A DNA stretch of 64,000 bases from Tatumella terrea (GTDB taxonomy: Bacteria; Pseudomonadota; Gammaproteobacteria; Enterobacterales; Enterobacteriaceae): positions 62,001 to 126,000 of the forward strand of contig NZ_BAAAFX010000013.1 in assembly GCF_039523755.1 (NCBI RefSeq), given 5' to 3'. Below the pieces are notes generated by a model. The model worked only from the letters and a program-made list of their open reading frames with translations. It did no database searches and was not told where the DNA came from. This document shows positions 53,232-62,800 of the stretch, one piece after another (the stretch's first letter is position 1; each line of letters opens with the position of its first letter). A program made the position numbers and the translations under genes.

Positions 53232-56200
53232 TGCTTAGCCTCCTGAACCTGATCACGTCCTTCATCGTCCAGCCAGAGAATATTTTTCATTTTGCGGACA
53301 ATAATAAATTCATCGCGGTTGGATCCCACGGTGCCGTAATAGTTAAACCCGTAGCACTGATGAACATAACCGCCGATCATATGTGTGGGTTTAGGGCTGA
53401 TACGGGTCACTGAGTTATGGATCCCTCCCCGCATTCCCGTCACCTCGGAGCCCGGGATATTCGTGATGCGTTCCTGTGCGTGGTACATCATGGTCATCCC
53501 TGCAGGCACGCGCTGACTGACCACCGCTCTGGCAGTCAGTGCGCCGTTACTGTTGAAAGCTTCGATCCAGTCGTTATCGCGTATTTCCAAATCCCGGGCA
53601 TCTTCCTCACTCATCCAGACGATCGGCCCGCCGCGCGACAGCGTCAGCATCAGCAGGTTTTCGCTGTAAGTGGAGTGGATCCCCCATTTCTGATGAGGGG
53701 TCAGAAAATTCAGTGTCTTCTCCGGATAGCCATTGGAAGGAATATGCTGCATTTTCTCAACACTGCGCGTATTAATCGGCGGTCTGTAGCTGACCAGACT
53801 TTCCCCGAAGGCACGCATCCAGGGGTGATCCTGGTAAAGCTGCTGGCGGCCGGTCAGTGTGCGCCAGGGGATCAGTTCATGAACATTGGTATAACAGGCG
53901 TTATAAGAGACGTGTTCATCCTCCAGTCCTGACCAGGTCGGGCTGGAGATAATCTTTCTTGGTTGTGCCTGGATATCGCGAAAACGAATTTTCTCTTCCT
54001 GTTTTGGCAGGGCAAGATGGGTATGGTCCCGTCCGGTAATTTCGCCCAGAGCTTCCCAGGCTTTTACGGCGACCTGGCCGTTGGTTTCCGGGGCCAGCGC
54101 CAGGATCATTTCTGCGGCATCGATGGCCGTATTAAGCTGTGGCTGACCTTTCCCTGCACCTTCAGCCCGGGTGTGATTGAGCTGGCGCAGCAGTTCGACT
54201 TCCTTCTCTGTGTTCCAGGAGATCCCTTTACCGCCGTTGCCCAGCTTTTCCAGTAACGGACCGACAGAGGTGAAGCGCTCACTGAGGGCAGGGTAATCAC
54301 GTTCTACCACCATGATATGCGGAGCCGTTTTGCCTGGCTGCAGTTCGCATTCACCTTTGTGCCACTGTTTAACATCGTAAGGCTGGGACAGTTCCGCCGG
54401 GGAGTCATGCTGGATGGGTAACAGCACCACATCGTTTTCCACCCCGAGGTGACCCGGGCAGAGTTCAGAGAAGGTTTTGGCAAGCTCTTTATAGATTTCC
54501 CAGTCACTGCGGGATTCCCATACCGGGTCGACGGCGGCTGACAGCGGATGGATAAAGGGATGCATATCTGACGTATTCATGTCGTCTTTTTCATACCAGG
54601 TCGCCGTCGGTAAAACGATATCGGAGAAAAGACAGGTACTGGACATCCTGAAGTCGAGGGTGACCAGCAGGTCCAGTTTCCCTTCCCGGGCCGGTGTCTG
54701 CCAGTCTGCTTCCTGCGGGGACATTTCCGGGTCAGCCACGGTTTCCTCCCCCTGAATACCGCTGTCGATCCCTAACAGATAACGCAGCATATACTCATGG
54801 CCTTTCGCCGAAGATCCCAGCAGATTCGAACGCCAGACAAACAAATTTCGCGGATGGTTATTACCGCTGTCCGGCTGTTCGCAGGCAAAACGTAACTCAC
54901 CTTGCTTCAGCGCCGACACGGTATAATCCACCGGAGAGATACCGGCTTTTTGGGCCATTGCGGCAATGGTCAGAGGGTTGGTATTCAGTTGCGGCGAAGA
55001 GGGCAGCCAGCCCATGCGCTCAGCACGGATGTTAAAATCAATCAACTGGCCGCTGAAGGCCTGTTTATCTGCCAGCGGAGATAACAGTTCCCGGGGTGAA
55101 AGTTTTTCGTAACGCCACTGGCTGGAGTGATTATAGAAAAAGGACGTCCCGTTCATATGGCGTGGCGGACGGCTCCAGTCCAGCGCAAATGCCAGCGGTT
55201 GCCAGCCGGTTTGCGGGCGCAGTTTTTCCTGCCCCACATAATGCGCCCAGCCACCCCCGCTTTGTCCTACACAGCCGCAAAAGATCAGCATATTCATCAG
55301 GCCGCGGTAGTTCATATCCATGTGATACCAGTGGTTCATACCGGCCCCGACGATGATCATGGAACGACCGTGGGTCCTGTGTGCGGTATCCGCAAACTCC
55401 CGTGCAATCCGGATAATCTGGTCGCGGGGCACGCCGCAGATTTGTTCTGCCCATGCCGGGGAGTAAGCTTTTATTTCATCGTAGGCGCTGGCGGCCTGAG
55501 CATCGCCCCAGCCACGATCGATCCCGTAATTCCCTAAGGTAAGATCATACACACTCACGACTTTTGCCTGGGTACCGTCAGCGAGAGTCAGCAGTTTCAC
55601 CGGTAAGGTGTGGACCCGCACCGGAGAGTGTTCAACGTGGCGAAAATGGGGGGATTGCTGGCCACCGAAATAAGGAAAGGCCACTTCGGCCAGCTGATCA
55701 TACTCTTCCGCCAGACTGAGGCGCAATTCAGTTTCCTGCCCGCCTGCACGGGCCTCCAGGTTCCACCCGCCTTTTTGTCCCCAGCGGAAACCGGCCGAAC
55801 CATTTGGGATCACTAACTGACCGTCATGGTTAATTGCCACGGTTTTCCAGTCCGGATTATTACTTTCACCCAGGTTGTCAGCCAGGTCGGCGGCTCTTAA
55901 CAGACGGCCCGCACTGTAATAACCTTCACCGGTCTCTTCCAGCATGACCAGCATGGGCATATCGGTGTAGCGCCGGCAGTAATTAATAAAATAGTCGCTG
56001 GGGTTATCGAGATGAAACTCCCGGAGAATGACATGGCCCATTGCCATCGCCAGAGCCGCATCGGTTCCCTGTTTAGGTGCCAGCCATTGATCACTGAGCT
56101 TCGCGACTTCAGCATAATCGGGGGTGATGGCGACTGTTTTTGTTCCTTTGTACCGGACTTCAGTGAAGAAGTGCGCATCCGGCGTACGGGTTTGCGGTAC

Positions 56201-56968
56201 ATTCGAACCCCAGGCAATGATATAAGCAGAGTTATACCAGTCTGCCGATTCAGGCACATCCGTCTGCTCCCCCCATGTCATCGGGGATGCCGGTGGCAGG
56301 TCGCAATACCAGTCGTAAAAGCTCAGGCAGGTGCCTCCCATCAGGGAGAGGTAGCGTGTACCCGCGGCATAAGAAACCATCGACATGGCAGGGATCGGAG
56401 AGAAACCGGCGACCCGATCCGGACCGTAGTGTTTGACGGTCCAGATATTGGCGGCAGCAATCAGCTGGTTCAGTTCATTCCAGTCTGAACGGACAAAGCC
56501 ACCTTTGCCGCGGGCTTTTTTATAGCGGGCAGTTTTTTGCTCATCACGGACAATACTGTCCCAGGCATCGACCGGGTCGCTGAATTCCTGCCGGGCTTCG
56601 CGCCATAGCTGGATTAATTGCTTGCGGACTAAGGGATACTTCAGGCGGTTTGCACTGTAGATGTACCAGGAGTAACTGGCTCCGCGCGGACATCCGCGGG
56701 GTTCGTGATTAGGTAAGTCTGAACGGGTACGCGGGTAATCGGTTTGCTGGGTCTCCCAGGTCACCAGACCATTTTTCACATAGATCTTCCAGCTACAGGA
56801 CCCGGTACAGTTAACGCCGTGGGTAGAACGGACAATTTTATCGTGTTGCCAGCGTTGCCGGTAACTGTCTTCCCAGTCACGGTTACTGTCCATCGTCTGG
56901 CCGTGCTGTTGCGAAAACGTGCTGCCTTTTTGCTTAAAGTAGCGCAGTTTATCCAGTAATTTGCTCAT
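53228..56968 (-). CDS. narG: Respiratory nitrate reductase alpha subunit (molybdenum)
   Basis: 1246 residues (E. coli 1247). The N-terminal HGVNCTGSCSW supplies the FS0 [4Fe-4S] cluster (one His ligand), with the remaining cysteine in EPRGCPRGASYSW. The bis-MGD binding body follows, including SFYDWYCDLPPASPMTWGEQTDVPE, in which the Asp ligand of molybdenum lies. It reduces nitrate to nitrite in the cytoplasm. The start has GGAGAAC upstream, about 87 bp behind narK, so a shared transcript is likely. Confidence 0.98.
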   Translation of the reverse strand: MSKLLDKLRYFKQKGSTFSQQHGQTMDSNRDWEDSYRQRWQHDKIVRSTHGVNCTGSCSWKIYVKNGLVTWETQQTDYPRTRSDLPNHEPRGCPRGASYSWYIYSANRLKYPLVRKQLIQLWREARQEFSDPVDAWDSIVRDEQKTARYKKARGKGGFVRSDWNELNQLIAAANIWTVKHYGPDRVAGFSPIPAMSMVSYAAGTRYLSLMGGTCLSFYDWYCDLPPASPMTWGEQTDVPESADWYNSAYIIAWGSNVPQTRTPDAHFFTEVRYKGTKTVAITPDYAEVAKLSDQWLAPKQGTDAALAMAMGHVILREFHLDNPSDYFINYCRRYTDMPMLVMLEETGEGYYSAGRLLRAADLADNLGESNNPDWKTVAINHDGQLVIPNGSAGFRWGQKGGWNLEARAGGQETELRLSLAEEYDQLAEVAFPYFGGQQSPHFRHVEHSPVRVHTLPVKLLTLADGTQAKVVSVYDLTLGNYGIDRGWGDAQAASAYDEIKAYSPAWAEQICGVPRDQIIRIAREFADTAHRTHGRSMIIVGAGMNHWYHMDMNYRGLMNMLIFCGCVGQSGGGWAHYVGQEKLRPQTGWQPLAFALDWSRPPRHMNGTSFFYNHSSQWRYEKLSPRELLSPLADKQAFSGQLIDFNIRAERMGWLPSSPQLNTNPLTIAAMAQKAGISPVDYTVSALKQGELRFACEQPDSGNNHPRNLFVWRSNLLGSSAKGHEYMLRYLLGIDSGIQGEETVADPEMSPQEADWQTPAREGKLDLLVTLDFRMSSTCLFSDIVLPTATWYEKDDMNTSDMHPFIHPLSAAVDPVWESRSDWEIYKELAKTFSELCPGHLGVENDVVLLPIQHDSPAELSQPYDVKQWHKGECELQPGKTAPHIMVVERDYPALSERFTSVGPLLEKLGNGGKGISWNTEKEVELLRQLNHTRAEGAGKGQPQLNTAIDAAEMILALAPETNGQVAVKAWEALGEITGRDHTHLALPKQEEKIRFRDIQAQPRKIISSPTWSGLEDEHVSYNACYTNVHELIPWRTLTGRQQLYQDHPWMRAFGESLVSYRPPINTRSVEKMQHIPSNGYPEKTLNFLTPHQKWGIHSTYSENLLMLTLSRGGPIVWMSEEDARDLEIRDNDWIEAFNSNGALTARAVVSQRVPAGMTMMYHAQERITNIPGSEVTGMRGGIHNSVTRISPKPTHMIGGYVHQCYGFNYYGTVGSNRDEFIIVRKMKNILWLDDEGRDQVQEAKQ

Positions 56969-57055
56969 AGTGTTCTCCGTGCAGAGCAGGTTGCTTCACC
57001 ATTGACTCTGTCAGGTATCCGGCCGGTAAAATGCCCGCAGAGCGGGCATACTCTG

Positions 57056-58447
57056 TTATTGTTTCGCGGGTTTTTTACGACCGTAGACCAGTCCGGTGAC
57101 CAGTAAGCAGACAATGTAAAATACCAGGAAGATCTTCATCGCCCCCACCGGCGAACCGGTGAGATCCAGTGAGCTACCAAAGGCTTTAGGAATAAAGAAT
57201 CCGCCGAAGGCCCCAATGGCAGAGATAAAGCCCAGCGCGGAGGCGGTTTCAGTGACAGCAAGTTGCTGAACTTTGCTTTCGCTGACTCCGTCTTTCAGCG
57301 CCTTATTGATCGTCAGCTGACGAAAGATCACGGCGATCATCTGAAACGTTGAGCCACTCCCCAGTCCGGCAGTCAGGAAGAGCCCCATAAATACCGCGTA
57401 GAACGCGTTGAAATTACCGTTGCTCACGCCTTCGACCGGCAGAGTGAAAAACAGCAACCCGGTGAAGATCACCATAAAGATATAATTAATCAGTGTGACG
57501 CGAACTCCGCCGAACTTATCGGAGATCATGCCGCCGAATGAACGGGCCAGCGCACCGATGAAGGGACCAAAGAAGGCCAGTTTGAGAATATCGACGCCCG
57601 GGAACTGTGTTTTCGCCAGCATGGCAAACCCGGCGGAGAAGCCAATAAAAGAACCAAACGTGGTCAGGTACAACAGGCTAAGTAACCACATATGACCGCG
57701 TTTCAGCACCGGCAACTGCTGGCGGATGGATAACCGGGTGCCCGGAACATCGTTCATGGCAAACCAGGCGGCGAGCGTCGCGATAAACAGCAGGGGGACC
57801 CAGACCCAGGCGGTGTTTGCCAGCCAAAGCAGGCTGCCATTTGCCTGAGCTACCCCTTTGCCTCCCATCAGGCTGAATAACGGGAGGACAAGGACCAGCG
57901 GAGCGACAAGCTGCATCACGCTGACGCCGAGATTCCCCAAACCTCCGTTGATACCGAGTGCGCTACCCTGGCGGGCTTTCGGGAAGAAAAAGCTGATATT
58001 CCCCATGCTTGACGCAAAGTTGGCTCCGGCAAAACCGCACAACAACGAGATGATAATAAATGTGGAGTAGGGGGTGCTGGTATCCTGTACCGCGATACCC
58101 AGCCACAGACACGGGATAATCAGGATCACCGTAGAAATCGCTGTCCATTTCCTGCCACCGATTAACGGCACCATAAAGGAATAAGGTACGCGCAGGATAG
58201 CCCCTGAGAGTGCGGGGAGGGCCGTTAACATAAATAGTTGATCAGTCGTAAAATTAAAACCGGCTTTGTTCAGATTAATTGAAACTGCGCTGAACAACAT
58301 CCAGACGCAAAAGGAGAGCAATAACGCAAATACCGAAACCCACAGGTTTCTCCGTGCTATTTTTTTCCCGCTTTGCTCCCAGAACTGACTATTTTCCGGC
58401 TCCCATTGCTGCAGCAGTCCGGAGTTTTTTCTCTTTGATAACGACAT
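57056..58447 (-). CDS. narK: Nitrate/nitrite transporter NarK
   Basis: A 12-helix MFS protein of 463 residues (E. coli NarK 463). Conserved arginines lie in AILRVPYSF and ALARSFGG, and the two nitrate signatures are GINGGLGNLGVSVMQL and SAIGAFGGFFIPKAFG. It exchanges nitrate for nitrite and so feeds NarGHI. The first gene of the nar block; the 267 bp upstream (58448-58714) are AT-rich promoter DNA in which no good FNR box could be picked out by eye. Confidence 0.94.
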   Translation of the reverse strand: MSLSKRKNSGLLQQWEPENSQFWEQSGKKIARRNLWVSVFALLLSFCVWMLFSAVSINLNKAGFNFTTDQLFMLTALPALSGAILRVPYSFMVPLIGGRKWTAISTVILIIPCLWLGIAVQDTSTPYSTFIIISLLCGFAGANFASSMGNISFFFPKARQGSALGINGGLGNLGVSVMQLVAPLVLVLPLFSLMGGKGVAQANGSLLWLANTAWVWVPLLFIATLAAWFAMNDVPGTRLSIRQQLPVLKRGHMWLLSLLYLTTFGSFIGFSAGFAMLAKTQFPGVDILKLAFFGPFIGALARSFGGMISDKFGGVRVTLINYIFMVIFTGLLFFTLPVEGVSNGNFNAFYAVFMGLFLTAGLGSGSTFQMIAVIFRQLTINKALKDGVSESKVQQLAVTETASALGFISAIGAFGGFFIPKAFGSSLDLTGSPVGAMKIFLVFYIVCLLVTGLVYGRKKPAKQ

Positions 58448-58714
58448 GGCTAAGCTCAGTGTTAATAGTTGATAGAGAAATTACCTGGTGTCAGGTAACG
58501 ACAGGGTTAACAGATGAACTAAAAAATACTAATTAACGATTATCTTTCTTATCTGTTGATATATTTTTATTGTATTGTTACGGCGCGATTACTATATCCC
58601 GGCAGATGGTCTCCCATGATTGATCTCAGACAGGTTTCAGGGACTATTAATTTCGCAATAACACGATCTTTTCTGATATTAAAAATTAATTAATAATATA
58701 AATTAATTTTATTT

Positions 58715-59538
58715 TATTTTTCCGCAGCCCTGAGCATTAACGATAAATTCAGGATGCTTAGTTTCTGAAATTATTTCATTAGTAAACTTTTCAGGGGCTT
58801 TCTGATATCCCCGACACAGAAGAACGACGAACCCGACAGGAATCAGACCGGAGTTGCGGAGATCGTCACAGCACCCTGACAGCTCATCCCGTTTCCCGAC
58901 CCTGACGCGCTGTTGTGGCCGGGGGCCGCTCTTAATTACCGCGACCGGCAGGACTGAGAGTGATAGCCGGCATCCGGCATCAGTAGGTTTCCCGGCACCG
59001 GTATCCTGGAGTTGCGTACAGATATCTGCTGCCCGCAGTAACCCCCTGTAAATCACCAGCGTTTCGTCCGTACAGAACCTCTATAAGTAACGGATATAAC
59101 ACCGGGGCCCGGTAATAAAGCGTACGCCGGAGGCGTGTTCCCGGAGTGTCCGCGGAATAAATGTGGCGGCGCAGCCACTGGCGGCGGTAATTCCGGAAAG
59201 CACGGAGCAGTGAATACCTGCGGCCTGATGCGCTTCCGGCTTTTTCCGCCCCGACCCAAAATGAGCGGGTCACCCCCTTTCAGTCTGACCACCCGTTGAC
59301 CGGAGCCTGCCTCACGGATCAGGAGGCGGTTAATCCCGTCCCGGCAATGATCAGGGCGACCAGATCGCTTCCCGGCAGCGATCCGTTTAGCGCTCTGCGG
59401 GATCAGCACCAGCATCCCGTCAGAGACCCGCGGGGGGAAAGCCACCACCTCCGCTTACTGCAGGGATCGCAGGGCGTTCAGTCTCTGCGATTCCGTGTCC
59501 CCGGGGGCTGCGCCGGTCAGTATGGCCTGACCGGTCAC
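58715..59538 (-). pseudogene. Ruined uroporphyrinogen-III methyltransferase gene (CobA / CysG C-terminal domain)
   Basis: Fragments in several minus-strand frames line up in order with the SUMT domain: LTGAAPGDTESQRLNALRSL then an in-frame TAA; VSDGMLVLIPQSAKRIAAGKR; REAGSGQRVVRLKGGDPLILGRGG (the SAM-binding GGDP motif); then, after a frame change, QAAGIHCSVLSGITAASGCA and GVRFITGPRC; finally VIYRGLLRAADICTQLQ and a degenerate tail. At least one stop and two frameshifts are needed. It lies just downstream of nirD, where E. coli has nirC-cysG. NirB needs siroheme, so another methyltransferase must exist elsewhere in the genome. Confidence 0.88.
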
Positions 59539-59574
59539 TGCCGGAAAATATGGTCCGGAGTTACCCCGGGCAGG

Positions 59575-59949
59575 TCATTCACGGATCACCGTATCGTCGT
59601 GACTGTCCGGCACCGGCACCGGCATCGTGCTGACCTGCACAGCCCCTTCAGAAACCTTCACCGGATACGCGGCCACAGAATAACGGTTGTCCTCCATGCA
59701 CAAACCATCACGCAGTCTGAAGTGTTGTTTCTTTAGCGGGCTGGCAACCCAAAGGTCGCCCTGATGTTCAGCGATAATGCCGCGGCTGAGTACGCTTGCC
59801 CGAAAAAAAGGGTCAATATTACTGATGGCATAGACCTGCACATCATCTCGTGGGCGGAACAGGGCGATTTGCTGATTTTCAAGCAAAGCGCAGACGCCGG
59901 TCCCCGGCAGAATATCGGTGACCTTACAAACAGTGACCCATTCAGTCAT
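59575..59949 (-). CDS. nirD: Nitrite reductase small subunit NirD
   Basis: 124 residues (E. coli 108), Rieske-like fold without the Cys/His cluster ligands. ILPGTGVCALLENQQIALFRP, AISNIDPFFRASVLSRGIIAEHQGDLWVASPLKKQHF and GLCMED are nearly as in E. coli; the extra length is a C-terminal tail (VPVPDSHDDTVIRE). It is required for NADH-nitrite reductase activity. The ATG at 59949 overlaps the nirB stop by one base and follows AGGAGG. Confidence 0.94.
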   Translation of the reverse strand: MTEWVTVCKVTDILPGTGVCALLENQQIALFRPRDDVQVYAISNIDPFFRASVLSRGIIAEHQGDLWVASPLKKQHFRLRDGLCMEDNRYSVAAYPVKVSEGAVQVSTMPVPVPDSHDDTVIRE

Positions 59950-62489
59950 CACTTATCCTCCTGCAGGGCTACCGGGATGCGTTCTTCCGGCCGGGCCGGC
60001 CGGTGTTGCTGGCCTTCGGGGACCATCTGTACCAGCATGTCGCGTTGCGGACTGTTAACGAAATGATTGAAACGTAAGCGTGTATCCGGTTCAGACAGCG
60101 TTTCACGCCATTCACAGTGATATTTTTCCCGCAGTAAACGCAGATCCTCTTCCGCCTGCGCCGCAATATTTAAATTATCGTCGATGATCACTTTTCTCAG
60201 ATAATCGATGCCACCTTCCAGATTTTCCAGCCAGACGGCAGTGCGTTGTAATTTATCGGCGGTACGCAGATAGAACATCATAAAGCGATCGATATAGCGA
60301 ACCAGTGTGGTCTGATCGAGGTCCGCAGCCAGCAAATCCGCATGGCGGGGTTTCATGCCGCCATTACCGCAAACATAAAGATTCCAGCCTTTTTCTGTCG
60401 CGATGACGCCGATATCTTTGCTCTGTGCTTCAGCACATTCACGGGTGCATCCGGAGACACCGAACTTCATTTTATGCGGGGTACGGATACCTTTATAACG
60501 GTTTTCCAGCATGACCCCGAGCCCGGTGCTGTCCCCGACACCATAACGGCACCAGCGACTACCGACACAGGTTTTTGCCATGCGAAGCGCTTTGGCATAG
60601 GCATGACCGGTTTCAAACCCGACATCCAGTAACCTCTGCCATATCACCGGTAAATCATCTTTCTGAACACCAAACAGAGCAATCCGCTGCGACCCCGTGA
60701 TCTTGCTGTAAAGGGAAAAGTCGGTCGCTATCTCACCGATAACACGCAATTGCTGCGGGGTAATCTCCCCTCCGGGACTACGGGGGATCACCGAATAAGT
60801 ACCATCTTTCTGGATATTGGCCAGAAAGTTATCGTTGGAATCCTGTAACGGCACCAGTGCCGGTTGCAGGATAAAATCGTTCCACGCGGAGGCCAGCAGG
60901 CTGGCAATGGCAGGTTTACAGACTTCGCAGCCATAGCCTTTTCCGTATTGCCGGAGTAATGCATCGAAGGTTTTGATTTGTCCGACACGGATCAGATGGA
61001 ACAGCTCCTGACGGGAATAGGGGAAATGTTCACACAGATGGTGGGTGACCTCGATTCCCTGTCGTGAGAGTTCACTGTTCAGTACCTGCGTCAGTAACGG
61101 AATACATCCGCCACAACCGGTGCCGGCATGGGTCGCGGTTTTCAGTGCTGCCACCGTATGACATCCATCGGCAATCGCCTTAATGATGGTGCCCTTACTG
61201 ACATCAAAGCATGAACAGATCTGTGCACTGTCCGGCAGTTTATCGACACCCATGACCCGGCTCTCTCCTGCCGCGCAGGCAGGCAGGATCAGCTGCTCAG
61301 GATTTTCCGGCAGTTCAATTCCGTTCAGCATGAGTTGTAATAAATTAGCGTAATCGGTGGTATCTCCGACCAGTACGGCACCCAGCAGTAACCTGTTATC
61401 TGCACTGACGATCAGACGCTTATAAACTTCTTTAGTTTCATTAAGATAAATATAGCTTCGGCAGCCCGGGGTACGGCCATGAGCATCGCCCAGTCCACCG
61501 ACATCGACCCCGAGTAATTTGAGTTTGGCGCTCATATCGGCGCCATCGAATTCTGCTGACTGATCACACAAGTGTGCGGCCACTACCCGTGCCATTTTGT
61601 ATCCCGGAGCGACCAGCCCGTAGACATGGTTTTGGTAGCTGGCACATTCGCCGATAGCATAAATGTCCGCATCGCTGGTCTGGCACTGCCGGTTAATGGC
61701 AATCCCGCCGCGTTCGGCGGTCACCAGTCCGCACTGATGGGCCAGACTGTCCTGCGGGCGAATACCGGTAGAGAAGACCACAAAATCGGTCTCCAGCGAA
61801 GAACCGTCGGCAAATAACAGAGTTTTACGCGATTCACTGCCTTGCTGAATAATCTGGCGGGTATTCTTTCCGGTATGAACCTGAACCCCGAGACGCTCTA
61901 TTTTCTTACGTAATTGTTCGCCGCCGGTAGTATCCAGCTGTTCGGCCATCAATACGTTGGCAAACTCGACCACGTGGGTTTCAATCCCGAGATTTTTCAG
62001 TGCGCCGGCCGCTTCAAGCCCCAGTAATCCGCCACCAATAACCACCCCGCGTTTACTGCGCAGTGCACAGGCTTCGATGGCGTTCAAATCTTCAATGGTC
62101 CGGTAGACAAAGCAGTCAGGGCCGTTACTGCCTTCAATCGGGGGGACCCGGGGGTAAGAACCGGTGGCAATCACCAGCTTATCGTAACAGACCGTGCGGC
62201 CGGCTCCGGAGCTCACCTCTTTGCGCTGACGATCGATGGCCAGTGCGCGCTCTGCAATAAAGACCTGAATATGATGCTTTGCGTAAAAACCTTCACGGAC
62301 CAGCGACAGGTCTTCAGCGGTATGATGTGAAAAATAAGATGAGAGATGGACCCTGTCATACGCCTGGCGGGGTTCTTCGCAGAATACAGTGATCTCGTAG
62401 CGGTCTGCGGGCGATTTATCGATCAGCTCTTCAATAAAACGGTGTCCCACCATACCATTTCCAATCACGCAGAGTCGGGTATTACGCAT
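59949..62489 (-). CDS. nirB: NADH-dependent nitrite reductase large subunit NirB
   Basis: 846 residues (E. coli 847). The N-terminal FAD/NADH part opens with VIGNGMVGHRFIEEL and has VVIGGGLLGLEAAGAL. A BFD-type [2Fe-2S] domain (CSCFDVSKGTI, GTGCGGCIPLL) follows. The C-terminal siroheme/[4Fe-4S] half has GCTRECAEAQSKDIGV and CGNGGMKPRHA. It reduces nitrite to ammonium in the cytoplasm, with siroheme. GTGAGG precedes the start. An FNR box lies 58-71 bp upstream. Confidence 0.97.
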   Translation of the reverse strand: MRNTRLCVIGNGMVGHRFIEELIDKSPADRYEITVFCEEPRQAYDRVHLSSYFSHHTAEDLSLVREGFYAKHHIQVFIAERALAIDRQRKEVSSGAGRTVCYDKLVIATGSYPRVPPIEGSNGPDCFVYRTIEDLNAIEACALRSKRGVVIGGGLLGLEAAGALKNLGIETHVVEFANVLMAEQLDTTGGEQLRKKIERLGVQVHTGKNTRQIIQQGSESRKTLLFADGSSLETDFVVFSTGIRPQDSLAHQCGLVTAERGGIAINRQCQTSDADIYAIGECASYQNHVYGLVAPGYKMARVVAAHLCDQSAEFDGADMSAKLKLLGVDVGGLGDAHGRTPGCRSYIYLNETKEVYKRLIVSADNRLLLGAVLVGDTTDYANLLQLMLNGIELPENPEQLILPACAAGESRVMGVDKLPDSAQICSCFDVSKGTIIKAIADGCHTVAALKTATHAGTGCGGCIPLLTQVLNSELSRQGIEVTHHLCEHFPYSRQELFHLIRVGQIKTFDALLRQYGKGYGCEVCKPAIASLLASAWNDFILQPALVPLQDSNDNFLANIQKDGTYSVIPRSPGGEITPQQLRVIGEIATDFSLYSKITGSQRIALFGVQKDDLPVIWQRLLDVGFETGHAYAKALRMAKTCVGSRWCRYGVGDSTGLGVMLENRYKGIRTPHKMKFGVSGCTRECAEAQSKDIGVIATEKGWNLYVCGNGGMKPRHADLLAADLDQTTLVRYIDRFMMFYLRTADKLQRTAVWLENLEGGIDYLRKVIIDDNLNIAAQAEEDLRLLREKYHCEWRETLSEPDTRLRFNHFVNSPQRDMLVQMVPEGQQHRPARPEERIPVALQEDK

Positions 62490-62546
62490 TGTGGCCTCAC
62501 GGGAATGACAGAGATACCACCTTACGATAAAGGCGTGTCAGACTTA

Positions 62547-62560
62547 TTGATGCAAGTCAA
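62547..62560. promoter_or_regulatory. FNR box upstream of nirB
   Basis: TTGATGCAAGTCAA matches 9 of 10 specified positions of the FNR consensus TTGAT-N4-ATCAA, consistent with anaerobic induction of nirBD. Confidence 0.82.
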
Positions 62561-62580
62561 ATGCATCTTTAATCTGCCGG

Positions 62581-62628
62581 ACACACGGACACACGGACAC
62601 ACGGACACACGGACACACGGACACACGG
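62581..62628. repeat. Octanucleotide tandem repeat (ACACACGG)6
   Basis: Six exact copies immediately upstream of the nirB FNR box, between two divergent genes. Confidence 0.96.
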
Positions 62629-62800
62629 ACAGGAACATATACACAGACGGGTACCCGGTCGCACAGGCAAAAGGTGATAATGCGGGTATCGGCAGCATCA
62701 CCGGTCGCTGTAAGAGAATTCTGTATTCTCAGAGCGCGCCTTGTAAGAATAAAGATTGGCTGCTAGGTTTTTTACATAGCCTAAAACAAGGGAAATGAAG

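Larger units (their letters stand above)
62490..62800. other. Divergent promoter region of nirB and the LEA-like gene
   Basis: Contains the FNR box (62547-62560) and the (ACACACGG)6 repeat (62581-62628). The remaining DNA toward 62800 leads to a good GGGA ribosome site for the LEA-like gene; no other site was recognised. Confidence 0.6.

Noticed and set aside
58448..58714. FNR or NarL sites in front of narK
   Set aside because: Several TTGAT half-sites exist (for example near 58466 and 58554), but none has an acceptable second half; nothing could be called by eye.
62581..62628. Possible CRISPR array
   Set aside because: The unit is 8 bp with no spacers; it is a simple tandem repeat, and no cas genes are present.
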